Of a DNA stretch of 19,423 nt, positions 7,032 to 14,228 are shown in pieces. The stretch spans positions 1-19,423 of the forward strand of contig JBNKDD010000089.1 of NCBI GenBank assembly GCA_050288085.1, in the 5' to 3' direction. Position numbers and translations under genes: made by a program. The DNA is from JBNKDD01 sp050288085 (lineage in GTDB: Bacteria; Chloroflexota; Anaerolineae; Aggregatilineales; UBA3940). Numbering within the stretch: position 1 is the stretch's first letter; each line of letters starts with the position of its first letter. The notes under the pieces are model-generated. The model was not told the origin of the DNA and made no database searches. It saw only the letters and a list, made by a program, of their open reading frames with translations.

Positions 7032-8861
7032 ATGTCTTTTTTAGCCGATTTTTTTGACGAGCCAGAAGAGGAAGAGGTCTTTGAAGAACAGGCCGAAGAA
7101 CAACGCGGCCCGATCAAAGGCGCTATCCTCGCGGTGGATATTGGGAGCATCTACACCCGCGCCGTTTTACTCGACGTGGTTGATGGTGCTTATCACTTCA
7201 TTGCGCGGGGTGAGGTTCCAACGACTGCCGCTGCCCCCTGGAACAATATCCATGAGGGGGTTCGCTCCGCTATTTTGGAGATTACTAACGCAACCGGGCG
7301 TGAGATACTCGATCAGCACGATGAGTTGATCATGTCTGAGGGCGGGGAATTTATGGGCGTATCCCTGTTTGTGGCAACTGCCAGTGCCGGGAAGCCCATC
7401 AAATCGGTGTTGGTCGGCCTGATGCCCGATGTCAGCCTGAACAGCGGCAAACGGGCAGCATCCAGCATTTATCTTAATGTGGCCGATGTGTTGAGCATGG
7501 CCGATGACCGCCCGCCGGAGAAGCAGATCAGCGCCCTGATCAAAGCCGAGCCTGAGCTGCTTGTGATCGTTGGCGGAACTGACGGGGGAGCGGTCGATTC
7601 GCTGCGCCGACAGATCACCACCGTCGCCATAACTTTCGAGCTTTTGGAAAGTCGATTCCGTCCGACGGTGCTCTACGCCGGGAACAAAGACCTGCGCGAA
7701 GAAGTGCAGGAAAGGCTCGGTGCAGAAGTTGGGATGGAAGTCCAGGTTGCCGATAACGTCCGGCCTCGCCTTGATGTTGAGTATCTGGATGGGGCACAGA
7801 ACAGTCTCTCAGCTCTCTACCATCACCATAAAGCCATGAATACCGGCGGCTTTATGGAGGTCGGCGGGTGGACGGATGACGGTGTGTATCCAACTGCACA
7901 CTCCTTTAACCGGATGGTGCATATCCTCAGCCATCTCAACAGGCACGACGTATTAGGCGTTGACCTGGGCAGCAGCGATACCACCATCTCCGCGTCATAT
8001 AAAGGCCGCCAGTTCCTGAATGTGTTCGGGAAGCTGGGTGTTGGACATGCTGCCAAAGACGTGCTTGAGCAGTTCCACCTGGAAAGCTTGCTGCGTTGGC
8101 TGACCTACATCCCCGACAATGATGAGATTTTGAATTACATCTGGAACAAGTCGCTTTTCCCACACACGGTTCCGGCCACCGAAGAAGAACTCGAAATCGA
8201 GTATGCCCTGTGCCGTGAGGTGATCCGCCGGGCGGCATTGGCTGCTCGCCGAAGCTGGCACGGTGCCCGGCAGCGCGGGCTGCTGCCACCGTTCGGCACG
8301 ATTATATTGGGCGGTTCGACGCTGACCCGTCCCCCTCACCTGGGGTGGAGTGCCCTTAATGCACTGGATGCAGTGCTGCCAACAGGGATCACCCGACTGC
8401 TTTCAGACACCCATGCGATGGCCCCCGCAATGGGAACCATCGCGCCTCATGCCCCACTTGCTGTGGTGCAGGTTCTGGAAACCGGAGCCTTCACCGACCT
8501 GGGAACGGTAATCTCGCTTTCCGGGCGGGCGCGGAAGGGAGAAACGGTGCTGAAAGGCAGCTTCAAACCCAGAGACCAGAATGGTCAAAGCCAGTCCTTC
8601 GCCGTCAAGTTTGGATCACTGGCCCGCCTGCCACTGGAATATGGACAGACCTACGATCTGACACTTGAACCCCGCCGGGTGGAAATCGAAACCCCGGATC
8701 GTAAGCCGATCAAAAAGCTGACGGTAACCGGCGGTGAACTGGGGTTGATCATCGATGCACGTGGACGGCCCTATCGACTGCCGCGTGACGCAGAAAAACG
8801 TCATCAAATTATGCAAAAATGGCGGCAAGAGATATTCGGGGATCAGGAGGTGTCGGAGTGA
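7032..8861 (+). CDS. MutL-like ASKHA-fold ATPase (glutamate mutase L family relative)
   Basis: This 609-residue protein has the marks of the actin/Hsp70/sugar-kinase fold as arranged in the glutamate mutase L family, which is unrelated to mismatch-repair MutL. After a very acidic 30-residue head comes phosphate loop 1 (AVDIGSIYTRAVLLD, from residue 34). Phosphate loop 2 (GVDLGSSDTTI) is near 309-319, and an adenosine-type loop (IILGGSTLTRPP) near 424-435. The C-terminal ~130 residues look beta-rich and are separate from the ATPase core. Family members are thought to act with adenosylcobalamin-dependent mutases, but no mutase or cobalamin gene is visible here; the neighbours are membrane proteins. 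The role may therefore resemble PilM or FtsA, as a cytoplasmic ATPase on a membrane complex, which is inference. It overlaps the next gene by 4 nt. Confidence 0.75.
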   Translation: MSFLADFFDEPEEEEVFEEQAEEQRGPIKGAILAVDIGSIYTRAVLLDVVDGAYHFIARGEVPTTAAAPWNNIHEGVRSAILEITNATGREILDQHDELIMSEGGEFMGVSLFVATASAGKPIKSVLVGLMPDVSLNSGKRAASSIYLNVADVLSMADDRPPEKQISALIKAEPELLVIVGGTDGGAVDSLRRQITTVAITFELLESRFRPTVLYAGNKDLREEVQERLGAEVGMEVQVADNVRPRLDVEYLDGAQNSLSALYHHHKAMNTGGFMEVGGWTDDGVYPTAHSFNRMVHILSHLNRHDVLGVDLGSSDTTISASYKGRQFLNVFGKLGVGHAAKDVLEQFHLESLLRWLTYIPDNDEILNYIWNKSLFPHTVPATEEELEIEYALCREVIRRAALAARRSWHGARQRGLLPPFGTIILGGSTLTRPPHLGWSALNALDAVLPTGITRLLSDTHAMAPAMGTIAPHAPLAVVQVLETGAFTDLGTVISLSGRARKGETVLKGSFKPRDQNGQSQSFAVKFGSLARLPLEYGQTYDLTLEPRRVEIETPDRKPIKKLTVTGGELGLIIDARGRPYRLPRDAEKRHQIMQKWRQEIFGDQEVSE

Positions 8862-9934
8862 CCCTGGTACATTCATATGGGCGCACCACGACCGTCGGAA
8901 CGATCCGGCGTATCCGCAGGATTCCGCGTGGCGGACAGGTGCTGGTCAAGCAAGGGCAGGCCGTTACGGCCCTGGAAACACTGGCAGTTGCTGAGCGCCC
9001 CCAGGAATACAGGCTGCTCAGTATCGGCGCGGCGCTGCGTGTCAAGCAAAAAAATGTGATGAAGTACCTGCCAGACAGGGATATCGGCGAGCATGTAGAA
9101 GAAGGTGAAGTCCTGGCCGAGCGAAAGCTGCTATTCGGCCTGCGCACCTTACAGGCAGTCGCCCCGATCACCGGCTTGATCGCCCGGATCGACCGGGCAC
9201 ACATCTTGATCGCCGGAGGCGTCGTCCGAGAGGAACTCCTGGCAGCCGTACCGGGGCGTGTGACCTTTATTGACCCCGAATCACACCTGATCATCGAAAC
9301 CACAGGGACATTGGTCCAGGTTGCCTGGGGACACGGTGGGATGGTCTGGGGAACGCTCAAAGTGCTCGATGAAGAACCCGGTCTTGATACACCAGTCGGG
9401 CGGTTTAACATCGATCACCGGGGGGCGATTCTCGCTATTGGTTCCCCATTAACTAAAGAGTTCTTAAAAGGGGCGGTCGAAATCCGTGTGAAGGGGCTGA
9501 TTGCGTCCAGTGCCCCGGCCAGCATGGTTTCCATGATCAAAGCCGCCGGGTTCCCGGTTGGGCTGACTCAGGGTTTCGGCCACTCCATGATGGATCAACG
9601 CATCTTCAACACCCTGGGCAAAAACAACGGGCGCGAGTTATCACTGGATATGGGGCATGATGAGGACTGGCGTGATTATCGTCCTGAGATTATCATACCT
9701 ACACGGTCACAAGAGAAGTCTTCTGAGGAGCACAGTATTCTGAAGGGGCTTCAAGTTGGGCACCTGGTGCGGGTGCTGCAATCTCCCTATCTAGGGGAAA
9801 TCGGCACAGTGGCTACCATGCCCGGCGAATTACGGCAGTTGGAAAGTGGACTGTGGCTGCCGGGCGTAATGGTCGATATGCCGGACGGAAAGTCTATCTA
9901 TGTACCCATTGCCAATTTGGAGCATCTCGGTTAA
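8858..9934 (+). CDS. Hammerhead/KOW-like protein of unknown function
   Basis: The 358-residue protein starts at a GTG overlapping the upstream TGA by 4 nt, with a strong AGGAGG at 8845-8850; a longer frame from 8819 exists but lacks that signal. The first ~150 residues read as a beta-rich fold with repeated Gly turns and short paired strands (VLVKQGQAVTALETLA, HVEEGEVLAERKLL), similar in feel to barrel-sandwich hammerhead domains such as those in biotinyl or RnfC-type proteins. No biotinyl-lysine motif is seen. Residues ~301-355 resemble a KOW-like barrel (GHLVRVL, YLGEIGTVATMPG, then a closing PIANLEHLG). No signal peptide or membrane helix is seen, so it should be cytoplasmic. Tight coupling to the ATPase gene suggests a direct partner. 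Confidence 0.7.
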   Translation: MTLVHSYGRTTTVGTIRRIRRIPRGGQVLVKQGQAVTALETLAVAERPQEYRLLSIGAALRVKQKNVMKYLPDRDIGEHVEEGEVLAERKLLFGLRTLQAVAPITGLIARIDRAHILIAGGVVREELLAAVPGRVTFIDPESHLIIETTGTLVQVAWGHGGMVWGTLKVLDEEPGLDTPVGRFNIDHRGAILAIGSPLTKEFLKGAVEIRVKGLIASSAPASMVSMIKAAGFPVGLTQGFGHSMMDQRIFNTLGKNNGRELSLDMGHDEDWRDYRPEIIIPTRSQEKSSEEHSILKGLQVGHLVRVLQSPYLGEIGTVATMPGELRQLESGLWLPGVMVDMPDGKSIYVPIANLEHLG

Positions 9935-9976
9935 CCTGTAAATAGGTAAGACCAGTAATGAGTGGGAGTTTTGCTT

Positions 9977-10738
9977 ATGCTTGACAATTTAGATAGTAGC
10001 GACGATTGGGCACCTTACGGTCTCGACGACGATGAAGACGTTGAACAAGAAGAAGGGCAAAATCGCACCTTCATTATTGGCGCGATCATCCTGGGCGCAG
10101 TGTTTGTGATCGGCATCTGTGTGGTGGTTGTCGTGATGCTCAGCCGGAGTGGAGCCATCGGCGGCGGCCAGCAGGCAGAGCTGTCTCCAAACGAATTGAC
10201 CAACCAGGTGCAAATGACCTTTGCAGCCGAGACTCAGACGGCGGTTTTTGAATCACAACAGGGCGCTGCTGAGGAACCGGTCGAGACAGAGGAAGCAGGA
10301 GCCGTAGAAGCTCCGGTTGAAGGAGCGCCGACTACTGACAGCGCCGTTACAACGCCAACCCAGATACCAACGGCTGATGTCTCAACAGAGATAGCAGAAG
10401 TCACGGTTGTTCCTGCACCGGGCGAAGAAGGTGAAGAAGGCGAAGCCACCAATACACCGGAATCAAGCATCATTGAGGTGACACCGCTGCCCGTTACACC
10501 TGCCGATTCTGCTATTGAAGAAGAGGAAGAAGGTTCCGGCGGCGGAAATACCGATGTCGGAGGTAGTGGCGCAGCAATCACACCAACCGGATCGGGTGGG
10601 CCTGTCATCGAACAGTCAGGGGCGGAAACCTTGCCAGAAACCGGCTTTGGAGGTGGTGCAAGCCTGGCCGGAATCGGGCTGATGGCCGTTGCCCTGGTAG
10701 CCGTTGTCGTTGTGGTGCGCCGTATCCGTTTGAAGTAA
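9977..10738 (+). CDS. LPETG-tailed bitopic surface protein
   Basis: The product has 253 residues. It starts with a strongly acidic cytoplasmic tail of about 29 residues (SSDDWAPYGLDDDEDVEQEE), then a signal-anchor helix near 31-53. A Thr/Pro/Glu/Gly-rich linker of ~160 residues follows, like a stalk. The C-terminus has a sortase-type sorting signal: LPETG at 219-223, a hydrophobic helix near 228-247 and a basic RRIRLK end. Sortases cut between Thr and Gly and attach the protein elsewhere, so the outer part would be transferred while staying anchored by its first helix. No sortase gene is in the window. The ATG at 9977 is preferred over a GTG at 9962 because GTGGGAG lies at good spacing. It is the last gene of the block. 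Confidence 0.75.
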   Translation: MLDNLDSSDDWAPYGLDDDEDVEQEEGQNRTFIIGAIILGAVFVIGICVVVVVMLSRSGAIGGGQQAELSPNELTNQVQMTFAAETQTAVFESQQGAAEEPVETEEAGAVEAPVEGAPTTDSAVTTPTQIPTADVSTEIAEVTVVPAPGEEGEEGEATNTPESSIIEVTPLPVTPADSAIEEEEEGSGGGNTDVGGSGAAITPTGSGGPVIEQSGAETLPETGFGGGASLAGIGLMAVALVAVVVVVRRIRLK

Positions 10739-10763
10739 TCAAATCCCACATTTGATCTATCAT

Positions 10764-10809
10764 AAGGCTGGCGCGTCTTTATTAAGGCGGGTCAGCCTTG
10801 CTTAATTTT
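10764..10809 (+). terminator. Rho-independent-type terminator ending the eight-gene operon
   Basis: AAGGCTG at 10764-10770 pairs with CAGCCTT at 10793-10799, with an inner stem CGTCTT/AAGGCG around a TATT loop. A short T-rich tail (CTTAATTTT) follows. It lies 26 nt after the LPETG gene stop and just before the ATPase gene, which it would separate from the operon. The U-run is imperfect, so readthrough is possible. Confidence 0.6.
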
Positions 10810-10829
10810 GTATACAGGGAATATGTGCT

Positions 10830-12179
10830 GTGCCTTATACCGTTACACGTTTTGCCGAGATTGACCAATTGTTGCAGGCCATGCGGGGTTATAACTGTGC
10901 TTCGCTGGTCGGGTTGAGCAATACCGGCAAATCCACTCTGCTGCGCACCCTGCTCAATGATGAGGTGACCGCCCGCTACATCGAGTTCACCGGGCGGCGG
11001 GTTGCTTTTATTTATATCGATTGCAATGGAATGCTGGAGTTGAGCGGCCAGGGACTTTATGAACTGGTGCTGCGCAATGTCCAGGAAACCATCCGAAATA
11101 TGGATGCGGCGCTGGCACAGGTGGTCGCCGATCACTACCGGCAGGTGGTCGAACCGGATACCCAGTTCCTTGTACCCTTGAACTTCAACAACGCGATGCA
11201 AGCGATCATCGAAAGTGGACACCGCGACCTGGTGCTGCTGTTCGATGAATTTGACGACGTGTTCGATACGCTCGACGGGCGGACTTTCCTCAATTTACGG
11301 GCGCTCAAGGACAAATACCCCAGCAATTTGATTTACGTCACGGCAACGCTCCGCAGGCTTGGCTCCCGGCGCAGCGATGAGCAGACGGCAGAATTCATCG
11401 AGCTGTCAGCCGCCCATACGATCATACTACAACCCCTCCCCCGAACTGAAGCCGATGAGCTTGCCCAAGGCCTCGCACGGGACGACGGTATTCAAGACGG
11501 GCTGCTTCAGAAAGATCTGGATTTTCTATGGGAAGAAGCGGGAGGCCACCCGCGATTATTGCGGACGGCCTTCAGTCACCTGGTTGAACACCAATATCAC
11601 GAATCAGAACCAGCTTACTTCAATGATCTCTCACAGATGCATGATGAGTTGGTCAGCGAGGTAACCATCCGAAATGAATGTACGCGGATATGGCGTCAGC
11701 TTGGCCCCCAGGAACGCGACACGCTGCTGGCAATTGCCTTAGAGCAGTACGAATCCCTGTCTCCTCAATCGCTGAATCACTTGCATGAGTGGGGGTTGAT
11801 CACCGGCGAGGATAAACCGGTCGTATTCGGAAGCCTGATGGCGGAATTTGTCCGGCGGCAGGCGACCATTCCACGAAAGACACAGAGCAATGTCTGGGTG
11901 GATGAGGATGCCGGTGAGGTGTGGATCGAAGGCACGTTGACCTCTCCCCTGACCGAGTTGGAATTCAAACTGATGGCTTTACTCTATGCCCGGATCAACA
12001 AGCTGACCGATAAATACCAGATTGTCGAAACAGTTTGGGGCGTCGATTACATCAATGAGGTGGACGATTCACGGATCGAGAAGTTGATCAGCCGTTTGCG
12101 CTCTAAAATCGAACCTGACCCCGGTGACCCTCGCTACATCATCACCGTGCGCGGACGTGGATATAAGCTCGCGGTTTAA
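10830..12179 (+). CDS. P-loop ATPase fused to an OmpR-type winged helix (putative transcription regulator)
   Basis: This 449-residue protein combines an N-terminal STAND/ORC-like ATPase and a C-terminal DNA-binding domain. The Walker A loop is GLSNTGKS at 28-35 and Walker B is LVLLFDEFDD at 134-143. A sensor-1-like VTATLRR and an AGGHPRLLR segment typical of such ATPases follow. Residues ~230-340 form a helical region. Residues ~357-449 match an OmpR/PhoB winged helix: LTELEFKLMALL, a recognition-type region ending DSRIEKLISRLRSKIE, and the closing YIITVRGRGYKL hairpin. There is no receiver domain, so input probably comes through nucleotide-dependent change rather than phosphorylation. The GTG start at 10830 has AGGGA at 10816-10820. 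It could regulate the operon upstream, but it is separated by a terminator, so that is a guess. Confidence 0.8.
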   Translation: MPYTVTRFAEIDQLLQAMRGYNCASLVGLSNTGKSTLLRTLLNDEVTARYIEFTGRRVAFIYIDCNGMLELSGQGLYELVLRNVQETIRNMDAALAQVVADHYRQVVEPDTQFLVPLNFNNAMQAIIESGHRDLVLLFDEFDDVFDTLDGRTFLNLRALKDKYPSNLIYVTATLRRLGSRRSDEQTAEFIELSAAHTIILQPLPRTEADELAQGLARDDGIQDGLLQKDLDFLWEEAGGHPRLLRTAFSHLVEHQYHESEPAYFNDLSQMHDELVSEVTIRNECTRIWRQLGPQERDTLLAIALEQYESLSPQSLNHLHEWGLITGEDKPVVFGSLMAEFVRRQATIPRKTQSNVWVDEDAGEVWIEGTLTSPLTELEFKLMALLYARINKLTDKYQIVETVWGVDYINEVDDSRIEKLISRLRSKIEPDPGDPRYIITVRGRGYKLAV

Positions 12180-12191
12180 AAAACGTAGCCA

Positions 12192-12224
12192 CCACCCGGC
12201 ATCACGCCGGGTGGTTTGCTGTTT
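12192..12224. terminator. Terminator between the ATPase-regulator and BMP lipoprotein genes
   Basis: CCACCCGGC at 12192-12200 and GCCGGGTGG at 12206-12214 form a perfect 9-bp GC-rich stem with a 5-nt loop. The plus-strand tail is TTTGCTGTTT. The two flanking genes converge here, so it may serve both, although the U-run favours the plus strand. Confidence 0.8.
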
Positions 12225-12234
12225 ATAAGAATCC

Positions 12235-13206
12235 CTACTGTGTTACATCAACTACCGTCAGTTCCCCGTCGATAATTTGCTGCTTCAAATCTTCCAGCCG
12301 ATCCAACATTTCGCCAGAGACGATATCTTCGTCAAATGGGCCAAGCGATAGGCCATCCTCTGCCAGCCCCAGGGAACGGACCCCCGGCGTGAACTTACCA
12401 TCCTTAAGCTCGCCAACCATCAAGACCACCGCCGTATCAACCCGCTTGGGCCGGTTGCCGACAACATGGCCGGGGGCGAGATCAAGTTGATTACCGCTGG
12501 TGCCGATAGTCAGCTTCCCGGCTTCTTGCGCGGCCTCGATGACACCAAGGCCGGTCCGACCGGCTGCATTGTAGATTACATCTACCCCTGACTCGTATTG
12601 GGCCAGGGCGAGGGATTTACCAACTTCAGGCTCGGTGAAGGTATCGGCGAAATCGGAGATGACCTCAATGCTGCTGTCCTGAAACTCAACACCCTGTAAG
12701 AATCCGCCCTCAATGCGCCGGGTAACGTCCATATCTACGCCGCTGATAAAGCCAACCTTGCCGGTTTCCGTCAGCATTGCCGCCAGCACACCCATCAAGA
12801 AGTCGCCTTCTTGCTCGCGGAATACAACAGAGGCGATATTGTCTCCCTCGACAACCGTATCAACGACGACAAATTTCTGGTCGGGATGCTCCGCCGCCAG
12901 AGTTTCGACATAGGCCGCGTTCTCATAGCCGATCCCGATAATTAAATCGTAGCCTTCCTGGATCAGGCGGCTCAATTCTTCCAAATTAGCTTCGTCAGTG
13001 GTGAAATCGACAAGCTCATATTGGACGCCGAACTGCTCCTCGGCTTGCTGCAAACCCGCATAAGCTGCGTCATTAAATGACTTGTCACCCAGACCACCTC
13101 GGCCCAGGATCATGCCTACTTTCAGCGGCTGGGATGCGCTCGTGCAGCCGCTCAGTAAACTGAGCAGAAGAATTCCAAATACTCCAATGCTGGTTATGTG
13201 CTTCAT
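12235..13206 (-). CDS. BMP/PnrA-family substrate-binding lipoprotein
   Basis: This 323-residue protein is a substrate-binding lipoprotein of the basic membrane protein (BMP/PnrA) family, whose known members capture purine nucleosides for an ABC importer. The signal peptide ends in a lipobox LLSGC with Cys21. The mature part begins with a typical KVGMILGRGGLGDKSFNDAA, where the Asp-Lys-Ser-Phe-Asn stretch is the family hallmark. Later come a DLIIGIGYE strand, KVGFISGVDM and a VDVIYNAAGRTG segment. Length and order are normal. No ATPase or permease gene of an ABC importer lies nearby, so it is an orphan here; partners may be elsewhere. The ATG at 13206 is preceded by a purine run (AAAGAGAGAG) as ribosome-binding site. 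Confidence 0.9.
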   Translation of the reverse strand: MKHITSIGVFGILLLSLLSGCTSASQPLKVGMILGRGGLGDKSFNDAAYAGLQQAEEQFGVQYELVDFTTDEANLEELSRLIQEGYDLIIGIGYENAAYVETLAAEHPDQKFVVVDTVVEGDNIASVVFREQEGDFLMGVLAAMLTETGKVGFISGVDMDVTRRIEGGFLQGVEFQDSSIEVISDFADTFTEPEVGKSLALAQYESGVDVIYNAAGRTGLGVIEAAQEAGKLTIGTSGNQLDLAPGHVVGNRPKRVDTAVVLMVGELKDGKFTPGVRSLGLAEDGLSLGPFDEDIVSGEMLDRLEDLKQQIIDGELTVVDVTQ

Positions 13207-13354
13207 AGTTCTCTCTCTTTAGTGCTTTGTGGAGTGTGTATTAAATGGAGCATTTATTTTATGATCTAATCCTACCCCTGGAAAGTCCCCATCTATTAAT
13301 AACCACCGGTTTCACTACGCGGCGGCTTATTTCTCTACGCTCTGCTCTATCTGA

Positions 13355-13383
13355 TTGACAAGCTGGGATGTGATTGGTATAGT
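13355..13383 (+). promoter_or_regulatory. Near-consensus housekeeping promoter for the bactofilin gene
   Basis: TTGACA at 13355-13360 and TATAGT at 13378-13383 are separated by exactly 17 bp. The -35 is perfect and the -10 differs at one base from TATAAT. Transcription should start near 13390, giving a leader of about 190 nt. It is the clearest promoter in the window. Confidence 0.75.
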
Positions 13384-13389
13384 GTTTGA

Positions 13390-13428
13390 GGTGATGCTCC
13401 CCATTATCAGGGGGTTCTGAAGCATACC
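13390..13428 (+). other. Hairpin at the predicted 5' end of the bactofilin transcript
   Basis: GGT-ATGCT at 13390-13398 (one bulged G) pairs with AGCAT-ACC at 13421-13428, and an inner CCCC/GGGG pairing at 13399-13402 and 13411-13414 extends it. The predicted start site lies at the foot of this stem, so the RNA would begin with a structured end, as in mRNAs protected from decay. No known riboswitch is recognised. Confidence 0.4.
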
Positions 13429-13579
13429 TGTTCCAATAAGTTATTGTTACAGATGTATAACATTTTTGGACACACCTTGCTCAGAGTAGTAAGCTTTCCT
13501 TCGGTTAGCCAGTCTAGCCATAAGGAAAATCTACTTATCCCAGGTAGCTATCATAAAATTATTTTCTAGAGGTTTGCTA

Positions 13580-14131
13580 ATGTTTCTGGGAAGAAAATCT
13601 AAAAAATCGATTCCTAAACAAAACTCGACCTCCTCTTCTCATACGGTTCTCGGCGCAAATACCCACTTTGAAGGCACGTTAAAGAGCAAGAACAGCGTGC
13701 GCCTTGAAGGAAATTTCACCGGTGATATCTCAGCGAGAGGCAGCGTGCAGATCGGCGAATCGGCGACAGTGAAAGGCGACCTGGTGGGTAACCAGGTGGT
13801 TGTTGCCGGGATCGTGCATGGCGATATCACGGCTAAGAAGATATCCGTCTTACGTACTGGGCGGGTGTGGGGCGACCTGCGCCTTGAATCGCTGATGACC
13901 GAGGAGGGTGGTTTTATTCAAGGAATCATCACCATGGAAGAATCACTCAACCCCTTCGATGGGATGCAGGTCACGACCACAAACTTGAAGCTATCCGAAT
14001 TGAGTGATGGTTTTATCGAGGTGCCTGAAATCAATGAGGAGAAGGTCAAGGTAACTATCCCCTCAAAGCCGAAAAGTACTCCCCTGGATGAACTCACACG
14101 GTTGACTTCCCGCCCACCATTAAGAAAATAG
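13580..14131 (+). CDS. Bactofilin family cytoskeletal protein
   Basis: Bactofilins are polymer-forming beta-helical proteins that act at the membrane or cell-wall growth zones. The 183-residue product has a basic, Ser-rich head (MFLGRKSKKSIPKQN). The bactofilin core at about residues 23-115 has regularly spaced Gly/hydrophobic rungs: TVLGANTHFEGTLKS, VRLEGNFTGDISARGSVQIG, ATVKGDLVGNQVVVAGIVHG. A proline-containing tail follows. The core matches the family length. The ATG at 13580 is chosen over a TTG at 13574 because AGAGG at 13568-13572 sits at proper spacing. It is a single-gene transcript with its own promoter and terminator. No peptidase or other usual bactofilin partner is adjacent. Confidence 0.92.
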   Translation: MFLGRKSKKSIPKQNSTSSSHTVLGANTHFEGTLKSKNSVRLEGNFTGDISARGSVQIGESATVKGDLVGNQVVVAGIVHGDITAKKISVLRTGRVWGDLRLESLMTEEGGFIQGIITMEESLNPFDGMQVTTTNLKLSELSDGFIEVPEINEEKVKVTIPSKPKSTPLDELTRLTSRPPLRK

Positions 14132-14148
14132 ATATTCTTAACCCGTCA

Positions 14149-14176
14149 AAAAAGACGCATCATGATGCGTCTTTTT
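14149..14176 (+). terminator. Terminator of the bactofilin gene
   Basis: A perfect 12-bp inverted repeat, AAAAAGACGCAT and ATGCGTCTTTTT around CATG, lies 18 nt after the stop. The five terminal Ts give a classic intrinsic terminator, and the A-run on the other side could make it work on both strands. Confidence 0.9.
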
Positions 14177-14188
14177 GATTCGGATAAA

Positions 14189-14214
14189 AGGGCGTAGTTT
14201 TTACGCTACGCCCT
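14189..14214 (-). terminator. Terminator of the minus-strand DUF3048 genes
   Basis: AGGGCGTAG at 14189-14197 pairs perfectly with CTACGCCCT at 14206-14214. Read on the minus strand, the stem is followed by TTTTA. It lies 15 nt beyond the stop of the second DUF3048 gene and back to back with the bactofilin terminator. Confidence 0.75.
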
Positions 14215-14228
14215 ATGCTTACCATTTA

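Larger units (their letters stand above)
13207..13579. other. Divergent intergenic region between the BMP lipoprotein and bactofilin genes
   Basis: This 373-bp region is AT-rich compared with its neighbours and separates divergent genes, so it should hold both promoters. The bactofilin promoter and a leader hairpin are annotated separately. For the BMP gene I see no convincing -35/-10 pair. No ORF of note, tRNA or repeat is apparent in the rest. Confidence 0.6.

Noticed and set aside
7032..8861. DNA mismatch-repair MutL
   Set aside because: The motifs are ASKHA phosphate and adenosine loops, not the GHKL ATPase motifs of mismatch-repair MutL; only the name is shared.
10809..10816. TGTATACA palindrome as a promoter or operator for the ATPase-regulator gene
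   Set aside because: There is no -35-like sequence at proper distance and the start would lie almost at the GTG; a chance 8-bp palindrome is as likely.
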